Shown: positions 15,903 to 23,600 of the stretch, piece by piece
How positions within the stretch are numbered: the stretch's first letter is position 1
Layout: each line of letters opens with the position of its first letter
Source of the DNA: Actinomycetes bacterium
GTDB lineage: Bacteria > Actinomycetota > Acidimicrobiia > Acidimicrobiales > GCA-2861595
Direction of reading: 5' to 3'
NCBI GenBank assembly: GCA_023264975.1
Contig: JAHFUS010000026.1
Span: 17,915 to 50,309, forward strand
DNA: 32,395 nt
Program-made: the position numbers and the translations under genes
The notes under the pieces: model-generated
Databases searched by the model: none
What the model was told of the DNA's origin: nothing
The model's input: only the letters and a program-made list of their open reading frames with translations

Positions 15903-16136
15903 GTGCCGTGGTGCGATGAGTGCAGCCGTTTCCTGACCCCCAACAGCATGGGCGAGGGAGGGGAGTGCCCGGGCTGCGGCCGGGTGCTGGCCGGCGGGGG
16001 GGGATCGGGGGTGGACGGCGAGGCGGTCGACGAGCCCCACGTCCCCTGGCACTTCAAGCTGCTGGTACTGGCGACGATCGTCTACCTCGCCTACCGGGCC
16101 GTGCAGGGCGTCGTCTGGCTGGCCGGGCGCATCTGA
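15903..16136 (+). CDS. Small zinc-ribbon membrane protein
   Basis: A 77-residue protein starting at GTG 15903. The first half has two CxxC pairs (WCDEC near residues 3-6 and CPGC near 22-25) with SRFLTPNS between them, which suits a rubredoxin-like zinc ribbon. A Gly-rich linker follows, then one hydrophobic helix (KLLVLATIVYLAYRAVQG) near the C-terminus. It starts 9 bases after the lyase stop, so co-transcription is likely. Similar short ribbon-plus-helix proteins occur in actinobacteria, but I know of no assigned function. Confidence 0.75.
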   Translation: MPWCDECSRFLTPNSMGEGGECPGCGRVLAGGGGSGVDGEAVDEPHVPWHFKLLVLATIVYLAYRAVQGVVWLAGRI

Positions 16137-16236
16137 GGCGAGCACACGGCAGCGGCGACGTCGGATGACGCCGCAGGTCGACGATGGGCCACGGAGGGAG
16201 GACCGTGCGAACGGACGGTCGGCCGACCCGAGGCGC

Positions 16237-16242
16237 TAGTGT
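16237..16242 (+). promoter_or_regulatory. Candidate -10 box for tRNA-Pro
   Basis: TAGTGT lies 10 bases before the first base of the mature tRNA, allowing a short 5' leader for RNase P. The 116 bases between the upstream coding region and the tRNA show nothing else I can identify. Confidence 0.4.
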
Positions 16243-16252
16243 CCGGGGCGTA

Positions 16253-16330
16253 CGGGCTGTAGCGCAGCTTGGTTAGCGCGCTTGACTGGGGGTCAAGAGG
16301 TCGGGAGTTCAAATCTCCCCAGCCCGACCA
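16253..16330 (+). tRNA. tRNA-Pro (anticodon GGG), CCA encoded
   Basis: A full cloverleaf can be drawn. The acceptor arm CGGGCTG (16253-16259) pairs with CAGCCCG (16320-16326). The D stem is GCGC/GCGC, the anticodon stem CTTGA/TCAAG surrounds the loop CTGGGGG with anticodon GGG at 16288-16290, and the T stem is GGGAG/CTCCC with loop TTCAAAT. The discriminator A is followed by CCA (16328-16330). C1-G72 is the expected proline identity pair. The 3' end is the presumed attachment site of the integrative element that follows. Confidence 0.96.
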
Positions 16331-16340
16331 CAAAGGTGCA

Positions 16341-16531
16341 GGTCAGGGCGTTGCAGGTCGAGAACGATTCTCAGCTTGCAGCGCCTGCACCACATCTGCA
16401 CCACAAGCGGACCGGGTTTTGTTCCCCGGGTGGCGTCGCGCACGGCCGCTGCGCCTCGCAGATCGTCCGGGGTAGCGGTGGGCGCAGTCCCGTTCGGAAC
16501 ATGGCGGGGTCCGTCCCCATGATGGCGGCGA
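16341..16531 (-). pseudogene. Degenerate duplicate of the integrase 3' end
   Basis: About 190 bases align with the 3' end of the intact integrase gene (17351-17539), including the shared start GGTCAGGGCGTTGC with the integrase stop codon and the later stretch AACATGGCGGGGTC. On the minus strand the remnants read LAAIMGTDPAMF and, in another frame, DDLRGAAAVRDA. The intact gene has AAAIMGHDPAMF and GDLRGAAAVLDA. Frames are broken, so it is not functional. It lies between the tRNA and the toxin-antitoxin genes. Confidence 0.8.
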
Positions 16532-16542
16532 GGGTGCTCAAG

Positions 16543-16564
16543 GTACGGAAATGTTCCGTACACT
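16543..16564 (+). promoter_or_regulatory. Palindromic operator overlapping the antitoxin -10 box
   Basis: GTACGGAA (16543-16550) and TTCCGTAC (16554-16561) form a perfect 8-bp inverted repeat around ATG. A TACACT -10 candidate (16559-16564) overlaps its right end and lies 8 bases before the antitoxin ATG. Autorepression by the antitoxin or toxin-antitoxin complex at such a site is typical of this class. Confidence 0.6.
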
Positions 16565-16572
16565 GAACGGTC

Positions 16573-16836
16573 ATGGCCAAGGTTGAGCGGTTGGACGTGC
16601 GGCTGACGCCGGAGGACGACGAGGTCATCCGGCGCGCCGCCAGCGCCGAGGGCCTGAGTGTGAGCGCGTTCGTGGTCACGCACTCCCGGGCCGCGGCCGA
16701 AGAGGTCCTCGCCGATCGGGTGAACTTCTTCCTCGACGCCGAGGCGTGGGACGAGCTTCAGCACCGCCTGAGCGAGGCCCCGAGGCACAAGCCCGGCCTG
16801 GCCAAGCTCCTCGGCGAGCCCGACATCTTCGATTGA
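16573..16836 (+). CDS. DUF1778 (TacA/AtaR-type) antitoxin
   Basis: An 87-residue protein with an N-terminal ribbon-helix-helix-like DNA-binding region (VERLDVRLTPEDDEVIRRAA, then GLSVSAFV) and a C-terminal tail ending FLDAEAWDELQHRLSEAP and ending in Asp, typical of DUF1778 antitoxins whose tail blocks a GNAT toxin. The stop overlaps the toxin's TTG start (TTGA). A palindrome over the promoter suggests autoregulation. As cargo next to the integrase it probably helps keep the element in the chromosome. Confidence 0.9.
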   Translation: MAKVERLDVRLTPEDDEVIRRAASAEGLSVSAFVVTHSRAAAEEVLADRVNFFLDAEAWDELQHRLSEAPRHKPGLAKLLGEPDIFD

Positions 16837-17333
16837 GCTCGGCCGTTCGAAGGCCGGAGCCGATCACCGACGCCCACGACGTCAGCCGGTTCGACTGCGG
16901 CAACGAGACGCTCAACGCCTGGCTCCGCAGCCGGGCTCTGGACAACGAGCGCCGGCGGGCGACCCGAACCTTCGTCGCCACCCGCGATCTCCAGGTCATC
17001 GGGTACTACTCGCTCGCCGTCAGCGCGCTGCATCGACAGGCGGCGACCGGGCGCATCCGCCGCAACATGTCCGAGCCGATCCCGTCGATGCTGCTCGCTC
17101 GGCTCGCGGTTGAAACCAACGCCCAGAGCGAAGGCATCGGCCGTCATCTCCTCCGGGACGCGATGCTGCGGACCCTGCAGGCGGCTGGGATCGCTGGTAT
17201 CCGGATCCTGCTGGTGCACGCCGTCGATGAGCAGGCGAAGGCGTGGTATCGGCAGTTCGACTTCGAGGAGTCGCCGACCGATCCGCTTCAACTGATGCTC
17301 CTGCTCGACGACCTCCGGCGCACGCTGGAGTAG
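16833..17333 (+). CDS. GNAT acetyltransferase toxin (TacT/AtaT-type)
   Basis: Partner toxin of the DUF1778 antitoxin. Family members acetylate the amino group of charged tRNAs and stop translation. From TTG 16833 the protein has 166 residues, with the class features FDCGNETLNAWLRSRA near the N-terminus, an acetyl-CoA loop near SEGIGRHLLRDA, and the C-terminal WYRQFDFEESPTDP with the tyrosine typical of these toxins. The TTG overlapping the antitoxin stop is preferred. The frame opens upstream to 16746, but that would overlap most of the antitoxin C-terminus. The target tRNA is not predictable here. Confidence 0.9.
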   Translation: MSSAVRRPEPITDAHDVSRFDCGNETLNAWLRSRALDNERRRATRTFVATRDLQVIGYYSLAVSALHRQAATGRIRRNMSEPIPSMLLARLAVETNAQSEGIGRHLLRDAMLRTLQAAGIAGIRILLVHAVDEQAKAWYRQFDFEESPTDPLQLMLLLDDLRRTLE

Positions 17334-17352
17334 GCCGCCGGACCCGCTCAGG

Positions 17353-18498
17353 TCAGGGCGTTGCGGGTTGCGAGCGATTCTCGGCTCGCAGCGTCTGGAC
17401 AGCGTCCGCACCGCGTGGGGTTGCCATCTCCGTGGTGCGAGCGGCGTCCAGCACCGCCGCCGCCCCTCGCAGGTCGCCCGGGTAGAGGTGGGCGTACACC
17501 CTGAGGAACATGGCGGGGTCGTGGCCCATGATGGCGGCGGCCGTCGTCACCGGGATGCCCTTCTGCGCCATGAGGGAGGCGCAGGTGTGGCGGAGGATGT
17601 AAGGGGTGAACCACACGGGCAGCCCAGCCGCAGCGGCCGCCGCATCGAGGCGCCGACGGAAGTTGCGCAGCCCGATCGGGCGACCCTGCGGGGTCACGAA
17701 GATCAGCGCCTCGGGGTCGGCCGGCCGGCGCTCAAGTAAGCGGTCGACCTCATCGGCCACGAAGCGGGGGAGCGGCACCACCCGGGCCTGGTGCGTCTTG
17801 CCGTCCGTGGCGACGAGCCGGCCCCGGACCTCGACCAGGCCTTCCTCGACCACCAGCTGGCCGAAGTCGTCGCGGTGGCGGCGCCGGAGGGCGAACGCTT
17901 CGTTCGGGCGGAGGCCGCAGTAGGCCAGGAGGAGCACGAGCTCCCGGTACTCGCCGGCCTCAGCGGCGAGCGCCTCCACTTGGTGAACCGTCAGCGCTTC
18001 CTTGGCCCGGGTGGCGCCCCGGCGCGGGAGCTTCACACCCGCCAGCGGGTTAGTCCGGATGACCCGGGACTCAACGGCACTCGACAGCATCATGCCGAGC
18101 AAGGTCCGGGCCGTGCGCGTTCCCGACTGGCCCAGCCCGTTCTCCCGCAGGATCGCCAGCCACTCCTCCAGGTCGATGCGGCGCAGAGATGCCATGGTGC
18201 GGGTGCCGAGGTGCGCCAGGACGTGAAGGCGCAGGATGCCCTCGTACTGCACGACGGTGTTGGCCGCCCGGTCGCTGTTCTCGATGGTCGGCCACCACCG
18301 GTCGTGCCACTGGGCCAGGGTGATCCTGGCGGCCTCCGGCTCGAACCACTCCCCTCGACGCTTGTCGGTCTCGGTGCTTGCCAGGTACGCCACGGCGTCG
18401 GCCTTGCGGTCGAACGTCGCCGTGCGCTGGGACCCCAAAGGATCGCGGTAGCGGGCCTCCCAACGGCCGGTGCGGGGCGACCTTCGGACTGAGCCCAT
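17353..18498 (-). CDS. int: Tyrosine-family site-specific integrase
   Basis: A 381-residue phage-type integrase that would recombine the element with the tRNA-Pro 3' end. An N-terminal AP2-like arm-binding region (GRWEARYRDPLG) is followed by a SAM-like core-binding domain (about 60-150) and the catalytic domain. Catalytic residues visible are Arg197 (CGLRPNE), Lys234, Arg303 in the box PYILRHT (first His of HxxR replaced by Tyr300, as in many actinobacterial integrases), His326 and Tyr335. Its 3' end faces the tRNA, the usual orientation. The ATG overlaps the stop of the XRE regulator gene by one base, forming an xre-int operon. Confidence 0.95.
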   Translation of the reverse strand: MGSVRRSPRTGRWEARYRDPLGSQRTATFDRKADAVAYLASTETDKRRGEWFEPEAARITLAQWHDRWWPTIENSDRAANTVVQYEGILRLHVLAHLGTRTMASLRRIDLEEWLAILRENGLGQSGTRTARTLLGMMLSSAVESRVIRTNPLAGVKLPRRGATRAKEALTVHQVEALAAEAGEYRELVLLLAYCGLRPNEAFALRRRHRDDFGQLVVEEGLVEVRGRLVATDGKTHQARVVPLPRFVADEVDRLLERRPADPEALIFVTPQGRPIGLRNFRRRLDAAAAAAGLPVWFTPYILRHTCASLMAQKGIPVTTAAAIMGHDPAMFLRVYAHLYPGDLRGAAAVLDAARTTEMATPRGADAVQTLRAENRSQPATP

Positions 18499-19340
18499 CA
18501 GCTCTTCCTCCTCGTAGTCTTCTTCCTGGTTGTAGCCGGCGGGCGGGGCTGGCGACTGGGCGCCCTTGGCACTTCGCCCTCGGCCTCAGCCGCCGTCCCT
18601 GTCGCAGAGTCTGCCGCCGACCCGTGGGGATCGACCACGGCCTGTGCCTCTGGGTCCCACCGCCGAGAGCCGGGCGGCATCCCGAGGTCGTCGACATCGA
18701 CGTCGAGCTGGCTGGCCATGGCCAGCTTGGAGCGGCCTTCGAGATCCTCGAGCTGGTTGGCCAGGGACCGCAGCGAGGTCTGCCAGTGGCCGAGCCCGGT
18801 GAAGGCGTGGCGCACCAGGGCGGCCACCCGCTGGTCGGCCAGCGCGGCGATGCGGTGCTGGGCGTCGGTGAGGCTGCCGGGCACCGTCGCGGCCAGGAAG
18901 GCGTCGAGGCGCCGGCACAGGTCGTACTGCTGGTTCCTGTCGCCGAAGACCAGATCGACGAGCATGGCCACGTTCTCGCCCATGCGGGGGGCATCGGCGA
19001 CAGCCAGTCGGGTGGCAACACCAACGCCGGCGAGCGGCGGCGGGGGCATGAAGAACCACGTGACCGGGCGCTCGTAGCACCGGGCGAAGGCCACGATCTC
19101 GTCGGCGGTGAAGTTGCGCACGAAGCCCCCGGCCACCGACCGCTCGGCCTGGGAGACGCTCGCCTTGGACCACCGCACCCCCAGATAGGGCTCCAGGGCC
19201 TCGGCCGCTTGGTCCTGGGTCCAGCCCTTGATCTCCCGGGCCAGGGCCAGGTTGTAGGCCACCACCTGGTTGGGGGTGAGGCCGACGAAGTGCTTCCGGT
19301 CGCCTCCGGAGTCCTCCGGCTTGGGTTTTTTCCGTACCAC
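18498..19340 (-). CDS. XRE-type helix-turn-helix regulator
   Basis: A 280-residue protein with an HTH near residues 24-75 (LTPNQVVAYNLALAREIKGWTQ, shown in part; SKASVSQAERS is the recognition-helix region). A helical middle section follows, then a basic tail rich in Pro, Arg, Lys and Thr. Its position between the integrase and the divergent excisionase-like gene fits a repressor or switch for the element. GTG 19338-19340 is chosen because GAGGGG lies 7 bases upstream on the minus strand. Four 10-base-spaced GTGTCC boxes begin 4 bases from this start. Confidence 0.85.
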   Translation of the reverse strand: MVRKKPKPEDSGGDRKHFVGLTPNQVVAYNLALAREIKGWTQDQAAEALEPYLGVRWSKASVSQAERSVAGGFVRNFTADEIVAFARCYERPVTWFFMPPPPLAGVGVATRLAVADAPRMGENVAMLVDLVFGDRNQQYDLCRRLDAFLAATVPGSLTDAQHRIAALADQRVAALVRHAFTGLGHWQTSLRSLANQLEDLEGRSKLAMASQLDVDVDDLGMPPGSRRWDPEAQAVVDPHGSAADSATGTAAEAEGEVPRAPSRQPRPPATTRKKTTRRKS

Positions 19341-19343
19341 AGC

Positions 19344-19379
19344 GTGTCCCCTCGTGTCCGCCAGTGTCCCCTGGTGTCC
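19344..19379. promoter_or_regulatory. Array of four GTGTCC boxes at exact 10-base spacing
   Basis: GTGTCC starts at 19344, 19354, 19364 and 19374, with a weaker GTACCA at 19384. All boxes face the same side of the helix. The array occupies the space between the xre start and the divergent excisionase promoter. It fits cooperative binding by an excisionase-like or XRE-like protein. Its inner part also forms the ribosome site of the xre gene, so binding there could block that gene directly. Confidence 0.65.
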
Positions 19380-19407
19380 ATGCGTACCAGCACTACAAAT
19401 CTACCAG

Positions 19408-19436
19408 TTGACGACCGAACCACACCAGCGTAACTT
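19408..19436 (+). promoter_or_regulatory. Sigma-70-type promoter for the excisionase-like gene
   Basis: TTGACG (19408-19413) and TAACTT (19431-19436) are separated by exactly 17 bases. The ATG at 19444 follows the -10 box by 7 bases, so a leaderless transcript is expected. This is the clearest complete promoter in the window. Confidence 0.7.
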
Positions 19437-19443
19437 CGCCGCC

Positions 19444-19797
19444 ATGGCCCGCCGGGCTGCGCCTGCCAGGAACACGCCACCGCCGACTCCAACGGAGCCG
19501 GCGCCGCTACGGCCTGCGCCATCACGGGCGCAGGCCCAGGGCCGCGCGCGGTACTTCACCATCCCCCAGGCGGCCGAGGCCTACCCGGGTGTGCTGACCG
19601 AGCGCCTCATCCGCCGCCTGGTGGCCGAGCGGCGCATCGCCTACAGCTACGCCGGGCGGCGCGTGGTCCTGGCCGAGACCGACATCGAGGCCTACCTCGA
19701 CGCCAACCGCCACGAGCCGCTCCAGGGCCCGTGTGCGCCGTTCGGGGCGAGACGACTCTCCCCGGCACCGAGGTCGGCGCGCTCGCGCCCGGCGTGA
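19444..19797 (+). CDS. xis: Excisionase-like HTH_17 protein (candidate recombination directionality factor)
   Basis: A 117-residue protein with a Pro/Ala-rich, basic N-terminal 40 residues and a MerR-like winged helix (about 44-95: YFTIPQAAEAYPG, ERLIRRLVAERRI, DIEAYLDANR). This domain is common in Xis proteins and helix-turn-helix partners of integrases. ATG 19444 is preferred because it lies 7 bases after a good promoter; an open frame upstream has no support. Divergence from xre-int over a shared control region suits a lysogeny-like switch. It overlaps the next gene in another frame. Confidence 0.75.
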   Translation: MARRAAPARNTPPPTPTEPAPLRPAPSRAQAQGRARYFTIPQAAEAYPGVLTERLIRRLVAERRIAYSYAGRRVVLAETDIEAYLDANRHEPLQGPCAPFGARRLSPAPRSARSRPA

Positions 19798-20456
19798 CGG
19801 ACGGCGCCGGGCGCATCGTGGTCGGGCCGGCCAGCGCCGAGTTGCGCCGGTCACTTCGCCCCATCGAGTGGGTGGTGCTGGAGGACGTGGCCCTCGACGC
19901 CCGCCCTGACGGCGACGGAGCCCTGGTGGCACCCACCAGCGCACGGCGGGTGGCCGAGCGCCTGGGCCTCACGCCCGGTGCGACGGCCGGCGCCCTGGCC
20001 CGGCTCCGCTCGGCCGGCCTCGTAACCCACGCCCGCCAGGCCGGCCCCGCCGGTCGCTTCGGGCTGTCGGCCTACGTGCTCGGACCCGTGCCCGGCGTTG
20101 AGGTGCTTGACGCCGACGATCGCACCTCGCCAGATGTCGCCCCGCCGGACGTGGCTCCACCACCCACGGCTCCACCATGTGTGGTCAAGCCGCACATGGT
20201 GGCAGCGGAGAAGGCGGAGCCGCCGGCGTCATCCGGCGCGAAGCTGACGCGGGCCCGGCGCTTCGCCCAGGCCTCGGCGACGAGCGCACCGGCCCCTGCA
20301 GTGCGGGACCCGGCGTCGGCCAAGGCAGGCGTGGGCCGCACTTCAGCGCCGGACGATCGTCGTCAGCCGACGGGCCGGCCTCCGGCCGCCCAGCTCAGCA
20401 TGCTCGACGCCTTCGCCGACCCTGCGTCCGACACGGCCCCGGACCAACAGCCATGA
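19731..20456 (+). CDS. Winged-helix-like protein of the mobile element, unknown role
   Basis: From GTG 19731 the protein has 241 residues. The middle (about 42-110) resembles a winged helix: RSLRPIEWVVLEDVALDA, SARRVAERLGLTPGATAGALARL, then GLVTHARQ and FGLSAYVL. The C-terminal half is low-complexity (a DVAPPDVAPPPTAPP-like repeat, then basic Ala-rich sequence) and is likely disordered. It sits between the excisionase-like gene and the relaxase, where relaxosome accessory or control proteins often lie; that role is inference. Its start overlaps the preceding gene by 67 bases. The stop makes an ATGA overlap with a Pro/Thr-rich frame. Confidence 0.7.
   Translation: MCAVRGETTLPGTEVGALAPGVTDGAGRIVVGPASAELRRSLRPIEWVVLEDVALDARPDGDGALVAPTSARRVAERLGLTPGATAGALARLRSAGLVTHARQAGPAGRFGLSAYVLGPVPGVEVLDADDRTSPDVAPPDVAPPPTAPPCVVKPHMVAAEKAEPPASSGAKLTRARRFAQASATSAPAPAVRDPASAKAGVGRTSAPDDRRQPTGRPPAAQLSMLDAFADPASDTAPDQQP
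20172..20202. repeat. Perfect 10-bp inverted repeat inside the winged-helix gene
   Basis: CCACCATGTG (20172-20181) and CACATGGTGG (20193-20202) flank an 11-base loop. Just upstream the 9-mer GGCTCCACC occurs twice (20153 and 20168). The cluster is about 420 bases before the relaxase frame, so it is a candidate for part of an oriT or operator, without direct proof. Confidence 0.5.
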
Positions 20457-20674
20457 CCAACTCCGTCCTTCACCCACATCCTCGCCACCACGCCCTCCCA
20501 ATCCCCAACCCCACAACTCCCACCTCCACCCACCTACCACCAACCCCTACTCCCAACTCCACCACTACAACTCCCCCCTCCATCAACCCCTCTCCCACCA
20601 CAACCCCCACCCGTACAGACACTTGCCACCTCTCCGAGGGGGCGGCGCAACCGGCGGCGGCAACGTCATCCTGA
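20453..20674 (+). CDS. Possible Pro/Thr-rich 73-residue protein
   Basis: An ATG at 20453 overlaps the winged-helix gene stop (ATGA) and opens a 73-codon frame ending at 20674. The product would be almost only Pro, Thr, Ser, Asn and His in its middle, with no domain. The DNA underneath is a G-free C-rich tract, so the composition may reflect a nucleic-acid function, with coding incidental. If translated, ribosomes would cover a putative Rho-loading tract, and its stop overlaps a CTG (20671) in the relaxase frame. Confidence 0.3.
   Translation: MTNSVLHPHPRHHALPIPNPTTPTSTHLPPTPTPNSTTTTPPSINPSPTTTPTRTDTCHLSEGAAQPAAATSS
20493..20612 (+). promoter_or_regulatory. 120-base G-free, C-rich tract; candidate Rho-utilisation or relaxase-related site
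   Basis: Counting base by base, 20493-20612 has 76 C, 30 A, 14 T and no G. Three isolated G bases precede it. Such C-rich, G-poor, unstructured RNA is what Rho binds. The opposite strand is G-rich with many GGG runs and could form G-quadruplexes. It lies directly upstream of the relaxase gene. It could be conditional termination control or part of the transfer origin. Confidence 0.55.
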
Positions 20675-23600
20675 CTCTCACAGCGCTGCGCGACCCCGAG
20701 TACCTCATCTCGTCAGTGGCCCTCGGCCTCGACGAGTACTACGCCGGCGTGGGCGAGGCCCCCGGCGTGTGGTCCGGGCGCTTCGCCGCCGAGCTGGGCC
20801 TCGTCGGCGTGGTCGATGCCGACCAGCTCCGGGCCCTGGTCCAGGGCTACGACCCCGTCACCGGCACCAACCTGTTGGCCGGGCGCCCCGAGCGCAGCGT
20901 CAACGCCTTCGACCTCACCTTCTCCGCCCCCAAGGGCCCGTCGGTCCTGTGGAGCCTGGGCAGCCCCGAGACCGCCTCGGTGGTGTCGCGCTGCCACACC
21001 GACGCGGTGGAGACGGCACTGGCCTTCATGGAGGACAAGGCGGCGGTGGCCCGCCAGCAGACCAAGGGCGTGCGCCGGCGTGTCGCCACGTCGGGCTTCG
21101 CGGTGGCCACCTTCGCCCACCGCACCTCCCGGGAGGGCGACCCCCAGCTCCACACGCATTGCCTGGTGGCAAACGTGGTGCGCCGCCCCGACGGCTCTCA
21201 CGTGGCCTTCGACGCCAACCCGCTGCACGACTGGGCCAAGGCGGCCGGGTCGATCTACCAGGCCGAGCTGCAGCGCCTGCTCACCGTGCACCTGGGCGTC
21301 GAGTGGGGACCGGAGCGCAACGGCTGTCGGGAGATTGTGGGCTTCAGCGCCGCCCAACTGCGCGCCTTCTCCAAGCGGACGGTGGCCATCGAAGCCGAGC
21401 TGGAGGCGTCGGGCGCCACCTACGAGAGCGCCGCCCAGCGCATGCGGGCCGACGACGCCGCCTCCATCGCCACCCGCCCTCGCAAGGACCACTCCCTCAC
21501 CCCCACCCTGTTGGCTGAGCGCTGGGAGGCCGAGGGCAAGGCGGTGGGGCTGGAGAGCGCCGTCGCCGTCGAGGCGGCCGTGGTGGGACGGCGGGAACGC
21601 GCTCCCGAGCTCAGCGCCGAGCACATCGTGGCCGGGCTGCTCGACCCGGAGACCGGCCTGTGCGCCAACGACGCCCGCTTCACCGAGGCCAAGGTGGTGG
21701 AGCGCATCTGCGCCGCCTCGGCCGGGCGCCTCACCACCTCCGAGATCCTGGTCCTGGCCGAGCAGCTCCTGGCCTCCGAGCACGTGGTGCGCCTGGTGCC
21801 CGACGAAGGGTCGCGCCGCCGACCTCCCGAGTGGTCCACCGTGGCCCACCGCCAGCTGGAGAACGGCGTGCTCGACCACCTGGACCGCCTGGTGGCCACG
21901 CCGGAGGCCGGCCTCGACGCTTCGGTGGTCGACGCCGCCGTCGCCGCCGAGGGACACCTGGGCGACGACCAGGCCGCCGCCGTGCGGGCGCTGTGCGGCA
22001 ACGGTCCCGCCCTTCGGTCGCTCATCGCCCCGGCCGGGTTCGGCAAGACCACCGCCATCCACGCCGCTGCCGCCGCCTGCACGGCCGCCGGCCGTCCCGT
22101 GCTCGGGGTCGCCACCACCAACCAGGCGGTGGGCGGCCTGCGCTCGGTCGGTCTGGAGGCGGTCACCGTCGCCCGCCTGCGTCTCGACCTGGCCAAGCGT
22201 CCCCTGGCCCCGGGCACCGTGGTCATCCTCGACGAGGTCTCACAGGTGGCCACCAGGGACGCAGCTGTCGTGCTGGAGGCGGTGGTCGCCACCCCCCGGG
22301 CCCAGTTGTGGTGCCTGGGCGATCCCCGGCAGTCCCAGGCGGTGGGCGCCGGCGGCCTGGCCGCTGAGATCTCCCGCCTGGGGACCGACGGCGCCATTGT
22401 GGCCCCCGCCCTGGTGGTCAACCGCCGCCAGCGTGACGCGGTGGACCGGGAAGCCCTGGCCGAGCTGCGGGCGGGCAACGCCCCCGCCAGCCAGACCAAG
22501 CGCAGCGACCACGGCTGGGAGCACGAGGAGGCGACGCCGCTGGCTACCCGGGAAGCCATGGCCGAGGCGGTGGTGGCCGACATCGCCGCCCATGGTCCCG
22601 AGGCGGTGGTGTCGCTGGCCGTCTCCCACGCCGACTGCTCGGATCTGGCCGACCGCATCCGGGCCCGCCTGATCGAGTCCGGGGCCATCGGCGGCGACGC
22701 TATGGCCGGGCCGGGCTGGGGCAGCGGTGCGGAGCGCTCCTATGCGGACGGCGACCGGGTGCTGCTGCACACCAAGCCCCGCATCGAGGGCCTCCACAAC
22801 GGGTCGGTGGGCACGGTGGTGGCCGTTGGGAGCAAGGGCCTGCAGGTGGACTTCGACGACGTGGGTGCGGTCATCCTGCGAGCCGACTTCGTGCAAGGAC
22901 GGCGCCACGACGGCAACCCCAATCTGTCCCACGCCTGGGCCAGGACCATCGACGGTGCCCAGGGTGGGACGTGGGCGGCGGTGCACCTGCTCGGCACTGC
23001 CTCACTCGACGCCTTGTCCGGCTACACCGGCCAGAGCCGGTCGCAGACCCCCACCCACACGTGGAACACCCGCCCGCTGGCGGTGGCCGAGGTGGGCGGG
23101 GTGGTAGCCGACGACCGCAGCGCCGCCGAGGTGGTGCTGGGGGCCCTGAGCCGGGAGCCGGTGACCACCTTCGCCGCCGCCGACGACCCGTGGGTCCTGG
23201 ACCGCCGCCTCGGCGCCGAGCGCGACCAGCACCTGGCCGTGCTTGCCGCCGCCCCGCCCGATCTGCGCACCTCGCTCGGCGTGGCCCGGGCTGCGGCCGA
23301 GCGGTCGGGGCGCCTGGCCGAGCGGGCCGCAGGGGACCTGGAGCGGGCCGAGGAGAACCTGGCCGGCTTCGGGCCGCTGTCGGGCCTACGCCGCTCCGGG
23401 CGCCAGCAACGCAGCGGCGCTGAGCACGCCCTGGCCCGAGCGGCTGAGCGGCTGGAGTCGGTCCGGGTCGAGCGGCGGGCGAGCGAGCACAAGCTGGCTG
23501 AGCTGGAGGCGGGAGAGGCGAAGCGCCTGCGCTTCGAGGCCGACAACGGGTGGCGAGTCGAGCGGGTGCGGGCCATCGACGCCGAGCTCGATCGCCACTG

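Noticed and set aside
16309-16788. Minus-strand open frame of 159 codons covering the antitoxin
   Set aside because: It is part antisense of the antitoxin and part integrase remnant; only the remnant portion resembles a protein.
17353-18498. Integrase judged defective because HxxR reads YILR
   Set aside because: Tyr at that position is common in actinobacterial and phage integrases, and the remaining catalytic residues are present.
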